From Blastomyces gilchristii SLH14081 (Eukaryota > Ascomycota > Eurotiomycetes > Onygenales > Ajellomycetaceae), in assembly GCF_000003855.2 (NCBI RefSeq), contig NW_003101680.1:5022301-5086300 (forward strand): DNA of 64,000 bases, given 5' to 3'. Made by a program: the position numbers and the translations under genes. The first letter of the stretch is position 1. Each line of letters begins with the position of its first letter. Shown here in pieces: positions 24,641 through 37,402 of this stretch. Under the pieces are notes generated by a model that saw only the letters and a list, made by a program, of their open reading frames with translations, was not told the origin of the DNA and did no database searches.

Positions 24641-25735
24641 ATCGCAGGTCTATATGGTGAAATGTAGTGGATGACACTGACAACGCTCGGAAAGTGAAGT
24701 TTGAGCCACATATAGGGAGCCCGAATAGGACGGGGGGTTCAATATGAACAATCGCACGGATCCATCAGGTTCGCTCGGCTATTTCGTGTTGAGGGGGGAA
24801 TACCGAGAGTGAAACATCTGACCTTTGTTTAATGTCGGAGGGGTTGTAAAAAGAATCAAAAAGTTGCAAGCATCATGAAAAGGAAAAAAGCGAAAATATC
24901 CTGCACGGCTAAAATTAGTAGATGACGCAGGGATAGCCTCACGTGATGGATGTGCGCTTCTAGAAGGAACAAAGAAAGAAAATGGAAGAAAGAAAGTGAA
25001 AAAAAAGCATCAATTCTACAAGTTAGCAGCAGTTAGCTACGGTTTTATCAACCTGGCTGAATTGATGTCTCAATTCTCTAATTGGATGTAAGTTCAAGCC
25101 ACTCAATTGAACTCTCTACAAGTCCATGAATGATTAGCCTCCTTGTTCAGACTAGGTTGTGGAGATGAAAATACAAGAATATCTCTCAATTATCTTTCCT
25201 ATCTATCCTTGCTACACAGATTCCCTGCTTCCCCTAACTAGCTGAAACGTTGTTATTGCTTTTTCCCTCTAGCGGACTGTGGCTTGCTCTGCTGCGGGAA
25301 GAATTTCCAGAATTTGAACCTCCAAGTTAGGGCTACTCTTATCACATGACATGAAACACAAGTTACTAACCGTGCCAAGCGCACTCACTCTCTCTAGTGA
25401 GTGCGCCCCAGCGTACCGTAATATCACCGCAACCGTAAAGGTACATTTTGTATGAGTTCACCATACAAAAGGTACTTATAGAAAAACATGAATATCTTCA
25501 ACATTATGTCAGATCACGTGATCTGGTTTACTAATCCTTCCATCATATGTGTAGAATAATTGAAGGTTGTATTGATAGATCTATCTACAAGAATATAATA
25601 TAGTGGTGGGTCACGTGATCTAGTGGGATCGCTAACCGCCACCCCTCTCTCAAGATAACAAGAATCACATACAAAAACACTCAATCCACTAAGACAGTCT
25701 GTCAAAACTAAATACAAATGTAAAATTAAGCATTT
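24641..25735. other. Gene-free transition to the AT-rich island
   Basis: This holds the PQ-loop promoter and then about 700 bp without a gene. Palindromic TCACGTGA-like sites occur near 24940, 25514 and 25613; the last two share CACGTGATCT and lie 100 bp apart. Base composition falls sharply after about 25735, the boundary of the transposon island. Confidence 0.5.
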
Positions 25736-26359
25736 TCAATCTATACACCTGTAAGATCTAGTAAAATCATGAATTATATAAATATCAGTGTTTAGAACTT
25801 TAGTGAGTTTATTTACTATTATCTGAGTGATAAGAATATATTTTAAATCAATAACTCTCTGATTCAACTGTCAATATAAAAAATGAAAACATGTATTAAT
25901 ATACTTACTTCAGACTGTAATAACTGCTATCTTTATAAGATCTATAATATTCTTATTATCTGCAGCGTACGCTGCTATATAGAGTTAGATATAAGAGTAA
26001 AAACTCATCTAATTCTTTAAAAGATGAGAGATGAGTATACACTCTTATATATACAGTAATTATTTTATAGAGATTAACTCTTGTAGAAGAAGTAATTATT
26101 AATGAAGAAAAGAATAGAGACTCTGTAGAGAAGAAGTGAAAGCTCTTATAGAAGAAGTAATTATATATAAAGAGAAGAACAGAGACTCTGTAGAGAAGAA
26201 GTAGAAGCTCTTATAGAAGAAGTAATCACATATGAAGAAAAGAGCAGAGAGAGAAGATAGAAGTGAAAGCTTTAGAAAACAGTAAGAAATGAAGTGAAAG
26301 CTAGAGTTAAATAGAGAATTAACTTGAATAGAGAGTGAAAGCATATCACAGTTCTTTTT
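25736..26359. repeat. AT-rich border segment with 65-bp tandem repeat
   Basis: Heavily AT-biased, CG-free sequence. From about 26078 to 26275 a unit of about 65 bp (containing CTCTTATAGAAGAAGTAAT and GAGACTCTGTAGAGAAGAAG) is repeated about three times with single-base changes. No coding function is apparent. Confidence 0.6.
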
Positions 26360-27356
26360 AAACTAGTTAGTAAGATTATAAATTTCACATTTAATCTCAT
26401 TTAATCTGATCTCATACATTTCTTGATATGAGTTTTACCAGAATCAAGTCTTAAAAAAAATCTGAAAATGAATCATTTCTGAGAGAAATGATGTGAAAAA
26501 TGATCAGATTTAATTTAAGAACAGTGAAATAAAAGTAATTTCTCAGAATAAACTGTAAAAGATAATCATTTTTTCAAAATCAGAATAAGACTGAGACTGA
26601 AGATTAAAATCAGTTCTATTTAATTTATTCAGTAATTACTTATATAATCAGAATTTAATAATGATTATTAATAACACTTATGAAATAACTAAATATATTC
26701 TTATATAAGTTTATTCTTTATTATTATTATTATTATTATTCTGTTATTATACTTATATATAAGCAGAGCTTATGATGAGTTCTTGCATGATGTTAAATAC
26801 AGATTAAGTGTTGATTATACAGAAGGAAATACAGGTGTTAAGATCACATCAAGATAACAAGAACATAGGAAAATACAAAGAAGTGACAATTAAATACATG
26901 CAATAATAACTTCTCAGCCCAGGAACATAGAGTAATTCATTGAAGTGATTTGTACACCTCTGTATTTATTAGAAATCTGAGGTGCTTGAGTTCTGGATTT
27001 AATGTATTCCCTGCAGGTTTCAAACCCACGCGCCTTGGTTTCCCACGCCAAGGCGCTACCGGGTGGCCGCATTAACCATTCAGCCACCGGGGAAAGTTTA
27101 TTCTTTACTTTCTCATGAAAACTACACTTCTCTGATATACTGTGATCAGAGATATTAAACTATCTGATAATTCTATATTTTATAATTATAAGTTTCTTAA
27201 TTGTTTCTTCTTATAATTGTTCTCAGTGATAGTAATAAATATCTCAACTTGAGTTGAACTTTTACTTTATTTTCATCTCTATCAATAAAATTATCAGAAT
27301 ATTATATATTATCAGTATAACAGTTGAATATATACTCTTAATAATTTTTCATAACT
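26360..27356 (+). repeat. Element T copy 1, left part
   Basis: This segment aligns with 47161-47774 (element T copy 2) after removal of the SINE at 26721-27093 with its TSD. Differences are almost all G/A and C/T transitions. The alignment stops at TAACT (27352-27356), the target duplication of gypsy 1, and resumes at 45887. There is no coding capacity. Confidence 0.8.
26721..27093 (-). mobile_element. tRNA-derived SINE with (AAT)n tail
   Basis: A 373-bp insertion flanked by a perfect 14-bp duplication AAGTTTATTCTTTA (26707-26720 and 27094-27107). The site is uninterrupted in element T copy 2 (47507-47520). On the minus strand it starts at 27093 with TTCCCCGGTGGCTGAATGG, containing a pol III box A-like TGGCTGAATGG (27086-27076) and a box B-like GGTTTGAAACC (27025-27015). 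A 9-bp GC-rich hairpin (GCGCCTTGG/CCAAGGCGC) lies between them. The body is unrelated AT-rich sequence and the 3' end is (AAT)n at 26721-26740. The head keeps many CG dinucleotides, unlike its surroundings, which suggests a younger insertion. This matches a tRNA-headed, LINE-mobilised SINE. Confidence 0.85.
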
Positions 27357-27615
27357 TGTAAGAATAAGAGCTCACAGGCAATTATTCAGGTGTTTGCAGC
27401 TTGGTGTGATATGTACTGTTAACTACTAGAAGTATTCACAGTAGAAAGATAAAATATAGAGGTTAAAATGTATATTAGTATTTAAGCTGAGTTATGAATA
27501 GTATTTGTAAACTCCAGTCTATATAGTTATGTGTAGTCAAGGGCTGCTAACTCTATTAATTATATAAGAAATAGAAATAGAAGTAAAGAATCTGTGAGAA
27601 GTAAGATTTCTTACA
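27357..27615 (-). repeat. Gypsy 1 3' LTR
   Basis: 259 bp, TG...CA ends. It differs from the 5' LTR only by transitions as far as I compared, and has lost all the CG sites that the outer half of the 5' LTR keeps. Confidence 0.92.
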
Positions 27616-27626
27616 TACTTCTCTCT

Positions 27627-28130
27627 AGACTGACCGTGTGACTGTGTCTGAAATCAGAACTAGATTTTTTGATAGTTTCATTACCAATTCAACTGATCTC
27701 ATTACACAGTTTTAACATTAGATAGTAGTCTCATACTGTCTCAGTGAGACTTACTGTCTACTCTTGTCACATTTTTCAAATGAGATCATGATTTTCACTT
27801 CTCAATTTAAATTATTTTTATTGCTTTAAATGACTTTAAATCTCATTTGAGCATTATCAAAAAGTGTTACTTTTTAAAAAATTAAAAATAGACTAAAAAA
27901 AACCTTAAAATGTCTAAAAATAGTAACTTTATATCAAGAATGAGACTAAATGGAATCAAATGGGACCACTTTCTCATTTTTTTCAAGTCATGATTCCATT
28001 TTAAGATCTGATATATAGTCACTTTACATGTTTTTTTGATAGCCAGTCCCAGCGGGATTCACGCCAAGAAATGTATGGGATCAGACCAAATGGGATCAAA
28101 TGTGAAATTCATGATCTCAGCGGCCAGTCT
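27627..28130 (-). mobile_element. 504-bp terminal-inverted-repeat element, copy 1
   Basis: Ends are AGACTGACCG... and ...CGGCCAGTCT, imperfect inverted termini of about 10 bp. It is flanked by a perfect 10-bp duplication ACTTCTCTCT (27617-27626, 28131-28140), and the corresponding site in gypsy 2 (near 59595-59608) is uninterrupted. No coding capacity, so non-autonomous. A TSD of 9-10 bp points to a Mutator-like (MULE) mobiliser, which is inference. Copy 2, inverted, is at 42195-42698 and is exactly the same length. Confidence 0.85.
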
Positions 28131-28575
28131 ACTTCTCTCTCTCTAAGACTTTATCTATGAAGTCTTTCACTAAGTGACTTCATAGAATCAGCTCAGCACT
28201 GCAGTGATACTCACTAAAAACTCTTTATATTTATAAAAAAATCTCAGTGAGGAAAAATTCCTTGTTATTATAAAGAGAAAAGAGTCTATCACTCAGTTTC
28301 TTATTCTATAAGATTCTTTATAATTTACAGATTCTTCTCTGACTATTACATAGATTCATCTCATATCTTTCATACAGAAGAGTTCTGATTAACTCTTAAT
28401 TATTTTCATAAAATTCTTGTATAATTATTACATAGATTCATCTCATAGATGAATCACTCTCTATGAGATTATTCTTATTAAAGAGAAGTATTCATGAGTT
28501 AATCTTTCACTTATTCTTATAAATCATTGTTCTTTGACACTGTAGAATTGTGAGGAATTTTCTATTCTTTTATTA

Positions 28576-31031
28576 TTATTATTATTATTCTTCAATTATA
28601 GATGTATGCAGTCAGAGACTATGACATCTACCTAAGAACTTTTAGTTCTCAGGGTTTTTCCTATATCTATAAAGTTAACTATTATACATTCATCAATTTC
28701 GGATATGCAAAATCAGAAAATTTCAGCTCAGAATACAAAAACTGTTTATAAATTGCAGTGTTTTAACATCTTCTGATACTTTGAAATCATTTAACAATAT
28801 CATGATAAAAGAAAAGAGACCACAGTCTTAAAGATAGATACATTAAATAGATAGATAGAAAAGAATAGAAAGAAAAAAGTAAAGTAGAATAAAGAGAGAC
28901 TGTAATGAAATAAATTATTAAAAGATAGTATATAGCTGTTTTAACAGACTATATCTGATCAATTTCCTTCTCTTCATATTCAGATATTTCTGAATTCAGT
29001 CATTTTCTTATAGCTGCTTGAGTTTCTGATAGAAAGTCTATTAAGTATTTAATTCCTGTCTCAGTTGAGAATAAGAATCTTATATTTAATTGATTTAAAT
29101 TATACTTCTCTTTCAATCTGACTCTGAGACTATTATATAATGCACAGTGCATTATAATATACTCAGAATTCTCATTTATATTGCAGAATGAGCATTCTAT
29201 TGAATCAAATCTATCATTAAATCTTTGTATATAAGATTTGAAATAGTCATATTCTAGTTTCAGCTGTATTATAGATGAGAATATTTTCTTTTTATATTTA
29301 ATTAAACAAGATTTTCACTTGGGTTTTATTTCAAATCTTGAATAATGTATACTCTTCTTTTATTTCTGTCAGCGTTTATTTCACTTTTCTAAATAAGATT
29401 CTTTTATTTTTCTCTTTATAAAGGATCAGAATATAATTTTTTAAATAAATCTACTTAGTTCTGAATCTTTTTTTACAGCTGAATCAGTCAATTCATTGTC
29501 ATGAATATTCATATAAGTAGAAACTTAGTGTAGATGAATTATCAGCTTTGATATTCTTCTCTTTTGAATTTTTAAAACAGAGTTTAAGATCAGTTCAAGA
29601 TTTATTTAATCATTATAAATCTGACTATTTCTAAGTCTTTTTAAAGCAGCTTGACTATTAGAGAATATTCATGTCTCTTTCAAACTATTTTCTCTTTTAT
29701 AAGATTTTATTTTAATAAGTATAAAAGCTTTCACTATTATAAATAGTTCAGCATCAAAGACTTCAGATTCACTGTCTAAATTTCAGAAATCTGAGATAAA
29801 ATTAATATTATCTTCAGTATAAGCAATGTCTGTATCTAATCTATTCAAATTCTCATTTTTTGAGTTATCTGAATAAATCAGAATAGAGTCTTTTATATTG
29901 ATTGTAGAAATTCTCTTCAAATGCTGTTCATATTCTTTCTCTTTAGATAGTTCACTTATTTATAAGTCTATAAGAGATTCAAGCTTTTCTCTTCAGAGAG
30001 ATAACTTCTCATGATCAACTTTTTCAACATTTAAAGAAGAAAATTTATTTTTAATTAGTCAGTATAGTCTGTACAGTTGAGAAGATATTTTCTTTGAAGA
30101 ATTATTTTCATTTTAATCAAGAAATCTATTTTAATCCAGTTCATTTCCAGAGTTAATTGATGAAAATGAAGAAGAGACTCTTTCTCTAATTATATGATTT
30201 AAGCTTATCTTTATAACTCTCAGAGCATAGTTCATACAGGTCTTTTCAAATCTAATAGCAGGAGGGGAAATTGAAGCTTCAACTACAGATGCTAGTCACT
30301 CGCAGAATGCATCTTAAGTTAATTACATTTAATCCTCTATAATTAACTGATCACTGTGTTCATTCTCTCAGACCAGCCACTAATTTCCAGAGATGTTAGT
30401 TAGTGACTGTCACTGCTCACTTGATGACACACACATCAAGCTTTTGATTGCTGATCTCGGTCTTATTAGATGCTCATAGGCCTATCAATCAGCTGTTGTG
30501 GCCTCACCCTGTGTTAGAGACTAATTATAGACTTGATGACTACAGTTCTCTCTATTAGTATTAGGAATTGACAGTGAGCTTGCAGGCTTTAGCCTATCAG
30601 AGGGCTCTGTCTAGAGTCTAGATATATGTCTAGATCTGCTAGTTAAGTAGTTTTCAAAATCATTCTCTGTATTTAAGAAAGAGCTAGGCTCTGATGATGA
30701 CCCTAGTTAGAGACTTGCTTAAGTAGTGTATAATCACTACATTAGGCTTGACTCTATATCATTAGAATCTTGACAGATGTACAGTAGAATAGTGAGACAT
30801 TGACATCTCATACTGACTCTGATGAGTGTTTGCAGAATCTTGTTTAACTAGTGACTTAGCTTGCAGTAGAGAGTTCTACCCTGCATCAAGCCTTACTAAT
30901 TAGACTCAGCCTCTATTACATGAAGGCTTTCATGAGTAAGAAGTAACAGATGCTAGCAGTGGGATTTAAATCCATGCATCTCTAATATGTGCAGTCTTGA
31001 TTATCAGTCTTATTAACTGAGTCACACTGGC
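28576..31031 (-). mobile_element. Chimeric retrocopy: tRNA-like head, unrelated body, LINE 3' end
   Basis: A 2456-bp insertion in gypsy 1 flanked by a perfect 17-bp duplication tttctattcttttatta (28559-28575, 31032-31048). The uninterrupted site is visible in gypsy 2 (about 59165-59195, reverse strand). The minus-strand 5' end at 31031 starts GCCAGTGTGACTCAGTTAAT with a box B-like GGATTTAAATCC (30973-30962) and a 3' CACTGCTAGC that can pair with the first bases as a tRNA acceptor arm. Bases 30283-31031 are not LINE. 28576-30282 is collinear with LINE 31440-33143, covering the RNase H and C-terminal region, with the same (AAT)n tail. This fits template switching during target-primed reverse transcription. 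Confidence 0.85.
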
Positions 31032-31799
31032 TTTCTATTCTTTTATTAACTCTGTAAAATTGTAGAATCAAGATATCTGCAGTCTGCAATCACTCTTTAT
31101 AGTTATATAGAAAGATTCAGATCTGTAATTTATAATCACTCTTTATTTACTAAAGTAATCTAACTATTTTATGAAATTATTCACAGTGTAAATAAATCTC
31201 TCTAGAGTAGTATAAATATCTCAGATCTGTCTATAAAATCTCATCTTCTTTTTTCTTTTTCTATAATAGCTCTTATTCTTATAAACTATGAGTATTCTCA
31301 TTCATCTGTGAAGTGTTTTCACTTAGATAAGAGAGAGAGAGTGTTTCTAACAATATCTGTATATTAATTCAAGAACTTCTCAAGAATAAAAATTTTTTCA
31401 ATTTTAATATCTTTGTAAACAATATCTGATCACTGCTGATTATTATTATTATTATTCTTCAATTATAGATGTATGCAGTCAGAGACTATGATATCTACCT
31501 GAGAATCTTTAATTCTCAGGGTTTTTCCTATATCTATAGAGACAACTATTATATATTTATCAATTTCAAATATGCAAAATCAGAAAATTCCAGCTCAGAA
31601 TACAAAAACTGTTTACAAATTGCAGTATTTCAACACCTTCTGATAGTTTGAAATCATTTGAAAATATTATGACAAAAGAAAAGAGAACATAGTCTTAAAG
31701 ATAGACACATTAAATAGATAGAGAAAAGAACAGAAGAAAACAAGTACAGTAAAGAGAGACTATAATAAAACAAAATTATTAAAAGATAATGTATAGCTG

Positions 31800-34700
31800 T
31801 TTTAACAGACTATATCTAGTCAATTTTCACCTCTTCATATTCAGATACTTCTGAATTCAGTCATTTTCTTGTAGCTGCTCTAGTTTCTGATAGAAAGTCT
31901 ATTAAGTATTTAGTTCCTGTCTCAGTTGAGAATAAGAATCTCATATTTAATTGATTTAAATCATACTTTTTCTTTAATCTGACTCTGAGACTATTGTATA
32001 ATGCACAATGCATTACAATATACTCAGAATTTTCATTCATATTGCAGAATGAGCACTCTGTTGAATCAAATCTATTATCAAATCTTTGTATATAAGATTT
32101 GAAATAACCATGTCCTAGTTTCAGCTGAATTATAGATGAGAATATTTTCTTTTTACATTCAATTGAACAAGATTTTCACTTTGATTTTATCTCAAATCTT
32201 GAATAATGTATACTCTTCTTTTGTTTCTGCCAGCTTTCATTTCATTTATTTAAACAAGATTCTTTTATCTTTCTCTTTATGAAAGATCAGGACACTGTTT
32301 TTTGAATAGATCTGCTTAATTCTGAACCCTTTTTTACAGCTGAATCAGCCAATTCATTGCCATGAATATTCATATAAGCAGAAACTCAATGCAGATGAAT
32401 TATCAGTTTTGATGTTCTTCTCTTTTGAATTTTCAAAACAGAGTTTAAAATCAGTTCAAGATTCATTTGATCATTATGAATCTGACTATTTCTAAGTCTT
32501 TTTAAAGTGGCTTGACTATCAGAGAATATTCATGCCTCTTTCAAATCATTTCCTCTTTTATAAGATTTTATTTCAATGAGTTTGAAAGCTTTCACTATTG
32601 TAAATAATTCAGTATCAAAGACTTCAGATTCACAGTCTAAATTCCAGAAATCTGAGATAAAATTAATATTATCTTCAGTATAAGCAATGCCTGCATCTAA
32701 TCTATTCAAATTCTCATTTTTTGAGTCATCTGAGTAAATCAGAATAGAGTCTTTTATATTAATTATAGAGATCTTCTTCAAATGCTGTTCATATTCTCTC
32801 TCTTTAGATAGTTCACTTATTTCTAAGTCTATGAGAGATTTCAGCTTTTCTCTTCAGAGAGATATCTTCTCATGATCAATTTTCTCAACATTTAATGAAG
32901 AAAATTAATTCTTAATAAGTGAAAATATTCTATACAGTTGAGAGGGCATTTTCTTTAAAGCATTATTCTCATTTCAATCAAGAAATCTATTTCAATTCAG
33001 TTCATTTCCTGAGTTAACTGATGAAAATGAAGAAGAGACTCTTTCTCTGATTATATGATTTGAGCTCATCTTTATGACTCTCAGAGCATAGTTCATACAG
33101 GCCTTTTCAAATTGAATAGCAGGAGATGAAATTGAGGCTTCAATTTCCATTGCTTTAATAGGAGATTATTTGAATGCTCTCAGAATTCTTCTCAAAGCTC
33201 TGTTTTATAGACTTTGAAACAGTTCAGTGAAGTTATCTTGATTGTTTCATCAAACTTAAACTTCATAATCAGCTACTGAGATAATACAGGCTATGTACAA
33301 CTGTCTCATAGTCTGAAAAGATAAACCTCTCTCAGTATTTGATAGTCTGATTATACTATTCAGTAGTCTCTCTGCCTTGATGATTCTTTGTTGAATATAA
33401 TATTTAAAATTCAACTTGGAGTTTAATCATACTTCTAGTCATTTGACATTCAAACTGAGTTTAATCTCTTTATTCAGAAGAGTTAGACTTAGTTCTTTCT
33501 CATTAAATCTGAGAAAAAAGTGAATTAACTCAGTTTTATTCATATTAAATTGAATTAGATTGATATCTGCTCTAACAAAGATTTTCTTTGCTGCTTTCTC
33601 AATCACTTCTAAATTCTCTTTGATTATCTTTGAACTGTAGAGAAGATCAATATCATCTATATAACTTGAAGATCTCACTATTTTCATCTCTCTATTCTTG
33701 AATAAATATGCAGTGTATATTGCAAATAAAACAGATGAGATTGAAGATTCTTGTGATACTTCTATTTTTATCTCAGTTTTATCTTGTTTTCTTCCATCAA
33801 AGAATAGTTATATAATTCTTTTAGACATGAAACAATTGACTCATTTTATTAGAGAAAGTGACAGTTTTAACATCTTCAAAGTTTGAATCATCTTAGACTT
33901 TGAAACATAATCAAATGCATCTTTTATATCAATAAAAACTGCAGTTGAGACCAGGCCTTCATACTTTGCTACTTGAATATTATGAATAACTGAGAGAATA
34001 GTATCAATTGCAGAACATTGTTTTCTATCTCTCATTTATTCATTAAATAGAAGAGAATCACTAATAGAGCTTATAAAAGATAATCTAGTAGCTATTATCT
34101 TTTCTAGAATTTTTTTCAAACAGTTCAACAGAGATATTACTTTATATGACTTAGAAATTGAAGTCTTTCTATTAGGTTTTACAAGGATTACTTCAGTAGC
34201 TTCTCTTCAGCATTCAGAATGATAATCATTTTTTAAGAGATTGAAAAAGAGCTCAAAATATTCATTCTTCAAGTAGGAATATGTGTTTTAAATAATTAAG
34301 TGATTAATTGAATCAGGCCCTGCAGCAGTTTTAATTGAACTTGAGAATATTACTGACTCTAGTTCATTATATGTAAGCTCAGGCCATTCCCAGTTATTTT
34401 CATCAATATATTCATAAAATGACATATTCTTCTCTTCTAAATGTGATGAGTTTTGAAAGAGAATTCTCATAAAAGCTTGACATTTTTTCTCAAAAGAGTT
34501 TGCTGTATATAATTCATTCTGAAATTCATATTCTAAGGTTGAAAGCTTTGCTACACTTCTTGTTTTAGTATAGTTAAAGACTTTGAAAACTTCTTTTTCT
34601 TATACTTCTTCAAGAAATTTGTTTCAGTAATCTGTTTTGACTTTTTTAATATCTGAAAAATATTCATTTCAAATAGCTTTGAACTCTTCATCAGATATTA

Positions 34701-35690
34701 AGTGATTCTTTCAATCTCTCTTAGCAGTGACTAATTGCTTTCTTTTAGAAGTGATATTTTCATTTCATCAAGGTTTGAAATACTCAGAAGACTTTTTCTT
34801 TGAAATATTTTCTTCAATACTTGTTAGAAGAATAGATGTAATCAGCTTTACTCTATTTTCAAGCATTTCATTTGAGATGTCTTGACTTTGATTTCAATAG
34901 AGCTCACTCTGTCTTTCAGATTTCAGCTGTTTTACTCTTTCTTCAACTGCTTTTCAATCAGCTTTTTCAAAGTTATACTGATTAGAGAGAAGAGGATTTT
35001 CACTTCTTTATTTTTCACTCAGTTTAATATCAAATTGAATGATCTCATGATCTGATTCTGAGGTTTCATTTGAATCAATAAACCAGTTTATAAGTCTTTT
35101 TTCAATTAGATTTTATGATATGAAAGTTAGATCTATAATAGATTTCTGTTTTATGTCTTTTCTAAAGAATGTTTGTTGATCAGACTTGTTAACTAAATCT
35201 ATTGAATGCTCAAAAGTTTATTCAATCAGTTTATCTACTCTTACTGCTCTTATGCACTCTGAGTTTCATCAGAGATAATGTGTATTGAAGTCTCCTGCAA
35301 TTATAGAGTTTTTTAAGAGAGTTATATTCAAAAATCCTCTATTAATTGTTCAGGTATTGTTGTTTTCTTTCAATGATTTTTCATTATAGATATTTATAAG
35401 TTGAATAGTATCAAACTCATTATCTTTATCTATAATGTCACTCACTAGAATGTCAGAGTCAGATATGATATCAAATCTCAGATTAAATTGATATCTTGAT
35501 CTTTTTCTCTCATAGATTGCTACTCTTGATTTTATCTCAGATTTTTCAGAAAGAAAGCAGTAATAGCTTGAATGAGAAATGATGTACTTTTGCTCAGTAT
35601 CAAAGTTTGATTCTTGAAGAAGTACAAAGTCAACTTTTTATTCAAATGTAATCTGAAGACAAGAATAAATGCAATTTGAGTTTCTATTCA
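31800..35690 (-). pseudogene. LINE ORF2 relic (endonuclease, RT, RNase H)
   Basis: Reading from 35690 downward: an APE-like endonuclease with VDFVLLQESN, a GDFNTH motif near 35290 and SDHEI; reverse transcriptase with AAGPDSIN (near 34310), FIDIKDAFDYV (near 33920) and the catalytic YIDD at about 33660; RNase H with IYSDDSK (near 32745) and EVFDTELFTIV; and a terminal finger CSFCNMNENSEYIVMHC (near 32040). The aspartates of the RT box are intact. The RNase H start is altered from the usual DGS to DDS. In-frame stops occur across the region, so it cannot make a full protein. Confidence 0.85.
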
Positions 35691-36053
35691 CATTGTTTTA
35701 AATAAATGTGATTTTTGAAGAGTTTTTAAACTTTTTTTTTTTTTTTTTTTGTTTTTGTTGTACATTCATACTAAAAGAGAGTGAAGATATAGTAGAATCT
35801 AATCACTATCATCAGATAGTAGATTATAACTATTTTGAAAAGCAGGAATCTCAACTGCTTACATTCTATCTAGTTTATCACCAGAGTCATTTCTCAATTC
35901 TCTAATCTTAACAGGTGTTTGAGAAGTCAAATTCTGTTTACATTTAGCTAGAGAATTGAAGTTTGAAGACCTAGATAGTTGAGAGTTTCTTCTTTTTAAG
36001 CTTGCAGTTGTGAATTTACTAGCTTAACTTTTCTCTTCAGTTTTAGATTCACT

Positions 36054-37160
36054 TTAAGCTTCATCTTTTCTCCAGTTCTTCTGAGTTCTTGAAGTAAATA
36101 CACATTCTTTTAAGCTAGATGCATGTTTTTCTTTGCAATTGGAGCACTTAAGCAGAGTATATTGACATATTTCACCTCTTTTTGAGCATGTTTCATATTT
36201 ATGCTCACTAGTTTTGTGATCTCTAGCACAGAATGTGCATTTTGAGTCTCTGAAACAAGAGATTACAAAGTGTTCATATCTTTGACAGTTTGAACACTGT
36301 GTTTGAGCTTTGAGATTCATTCTTGAGTCTTTGTATTCATGAACTCTCATTTTCAAACCTGCTACTCTTACTTCAGAGATTCTTGATTATTCAAGTGTCT
36401 TTGTATACACTAGAACAGAGACATTTCTTCTGCTCTGTCTGAACTCAATTGAATTAAGTCATACAGGCTCTTTTCTCAGTTGAATAGAATTGTATTCTTC
36501 TAATTCATTTTTGAGAAGCAGCATTCCTTCCTCACAGTCAAAAATTTCAACTGAAATATCATGAAGAATGAATTTGTCTCACTTTTCATCTCTCTCAGAT
36601 AGAATTGTTGTATTCAGTAGAGATTCTATTGCTGATTTTCAGAGATTCTCATTCTGAATGAGAAATTCTGCACTGAATTCAGACATTGTAGTCAAAATAA
36701 TAGAATTTCCAAAGAAAGATGACTTAATTGAAGCTATGACTGGTTTTTGAACTTCAATATCAGTCATTAACTGAGAAAAGAACTGCTGATTAATTTCATT
36801 TCTAATTCTGAAAATAACATTTGAGTTTAGCTTGTTTTTTTGCAAGCTCTTCTGATTTGAGACTTTGAGAATAAGTCTTCTGTTTCTGAAGATTTGAAAG
36901 TTCTTCTCTTTTTGCATTTCTTTTTTTTTCTTTCTATGAACAGAGATCTGAGTAATATTCTTCTCAGTTTTCTCAGAATTTTGAGCAGATTTTGAACTAG
37001 CAGGTTTAAAGACAGCAGATTCTGCTACTTGAGCATATGTTTTCTTCTGATTTGAAGAAGAAGATGAAGAAGTAGAATATGAAAAAGAGTCAGTGACTGT
37101 ACTGAAAGATTTCAATGTTTTTTGAATTATGTTTGAAATTCCAAGTTTGAACTTGATCAC
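36054..37160 (-). pseudogene. LINE ORF1 relic (gag-like, zinc knuckles)
   Basis: The N-terminal part carries a Ser-rich stretch and TYAQVAESA, a motif common at the start of Tad-like ORF1 proteins, followed by a Lys-rich segment. The C-terminal part (36356-36054) has CX2CX4HX4C knuckles (CSNCQRYEHFVISC) and more Cys/His groups (CTFCARDHKTSEH, CSNCKEKHASSLKEC). A frame break separates the two parts near 36400-36640. ORF1 products bind LINE RNA. Confidence 0.75.
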
Positions 37161-37402
37161 TTCTTGTAGTTGTCTAGCCTGAGTATGAAGAATTAACAGA
37201 ACTTCTTCATTCTCCTCACTCAGACACTGTTTTCCAAGAATTTTGCTTGCTTTTTCCAGTTCCTGTATTTCAAGAACTTGTTATTTCTCTATTTCTTCCT
37301 TCTTTCTTCTCTTTAGAATTTCAATCTCAGAAACAGTATCTGGGAAAACATCTTTTTCCACATCAACTGAGTGTACTCTTGAACTCATTTTACTCACTGA
37401 AT

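Noticed and set aside
25500..25630. Transposon ends marked by repeated CACGTGATCT
   Set aside because: The two sites are short palindromes 100 bp apart without TSDs or further shared sequence.
27010..27093. A functional tRNA gene on the minus strand
   Set aside because: Box A/B-like motifs are present, but the acceptor has a C-A mismatch, the anticodon arm is a 9-bp hairpin with a 9-nt loop, extra bases break the cloverleaf, and TSDs enclose a longer unit. It is a SINE head.
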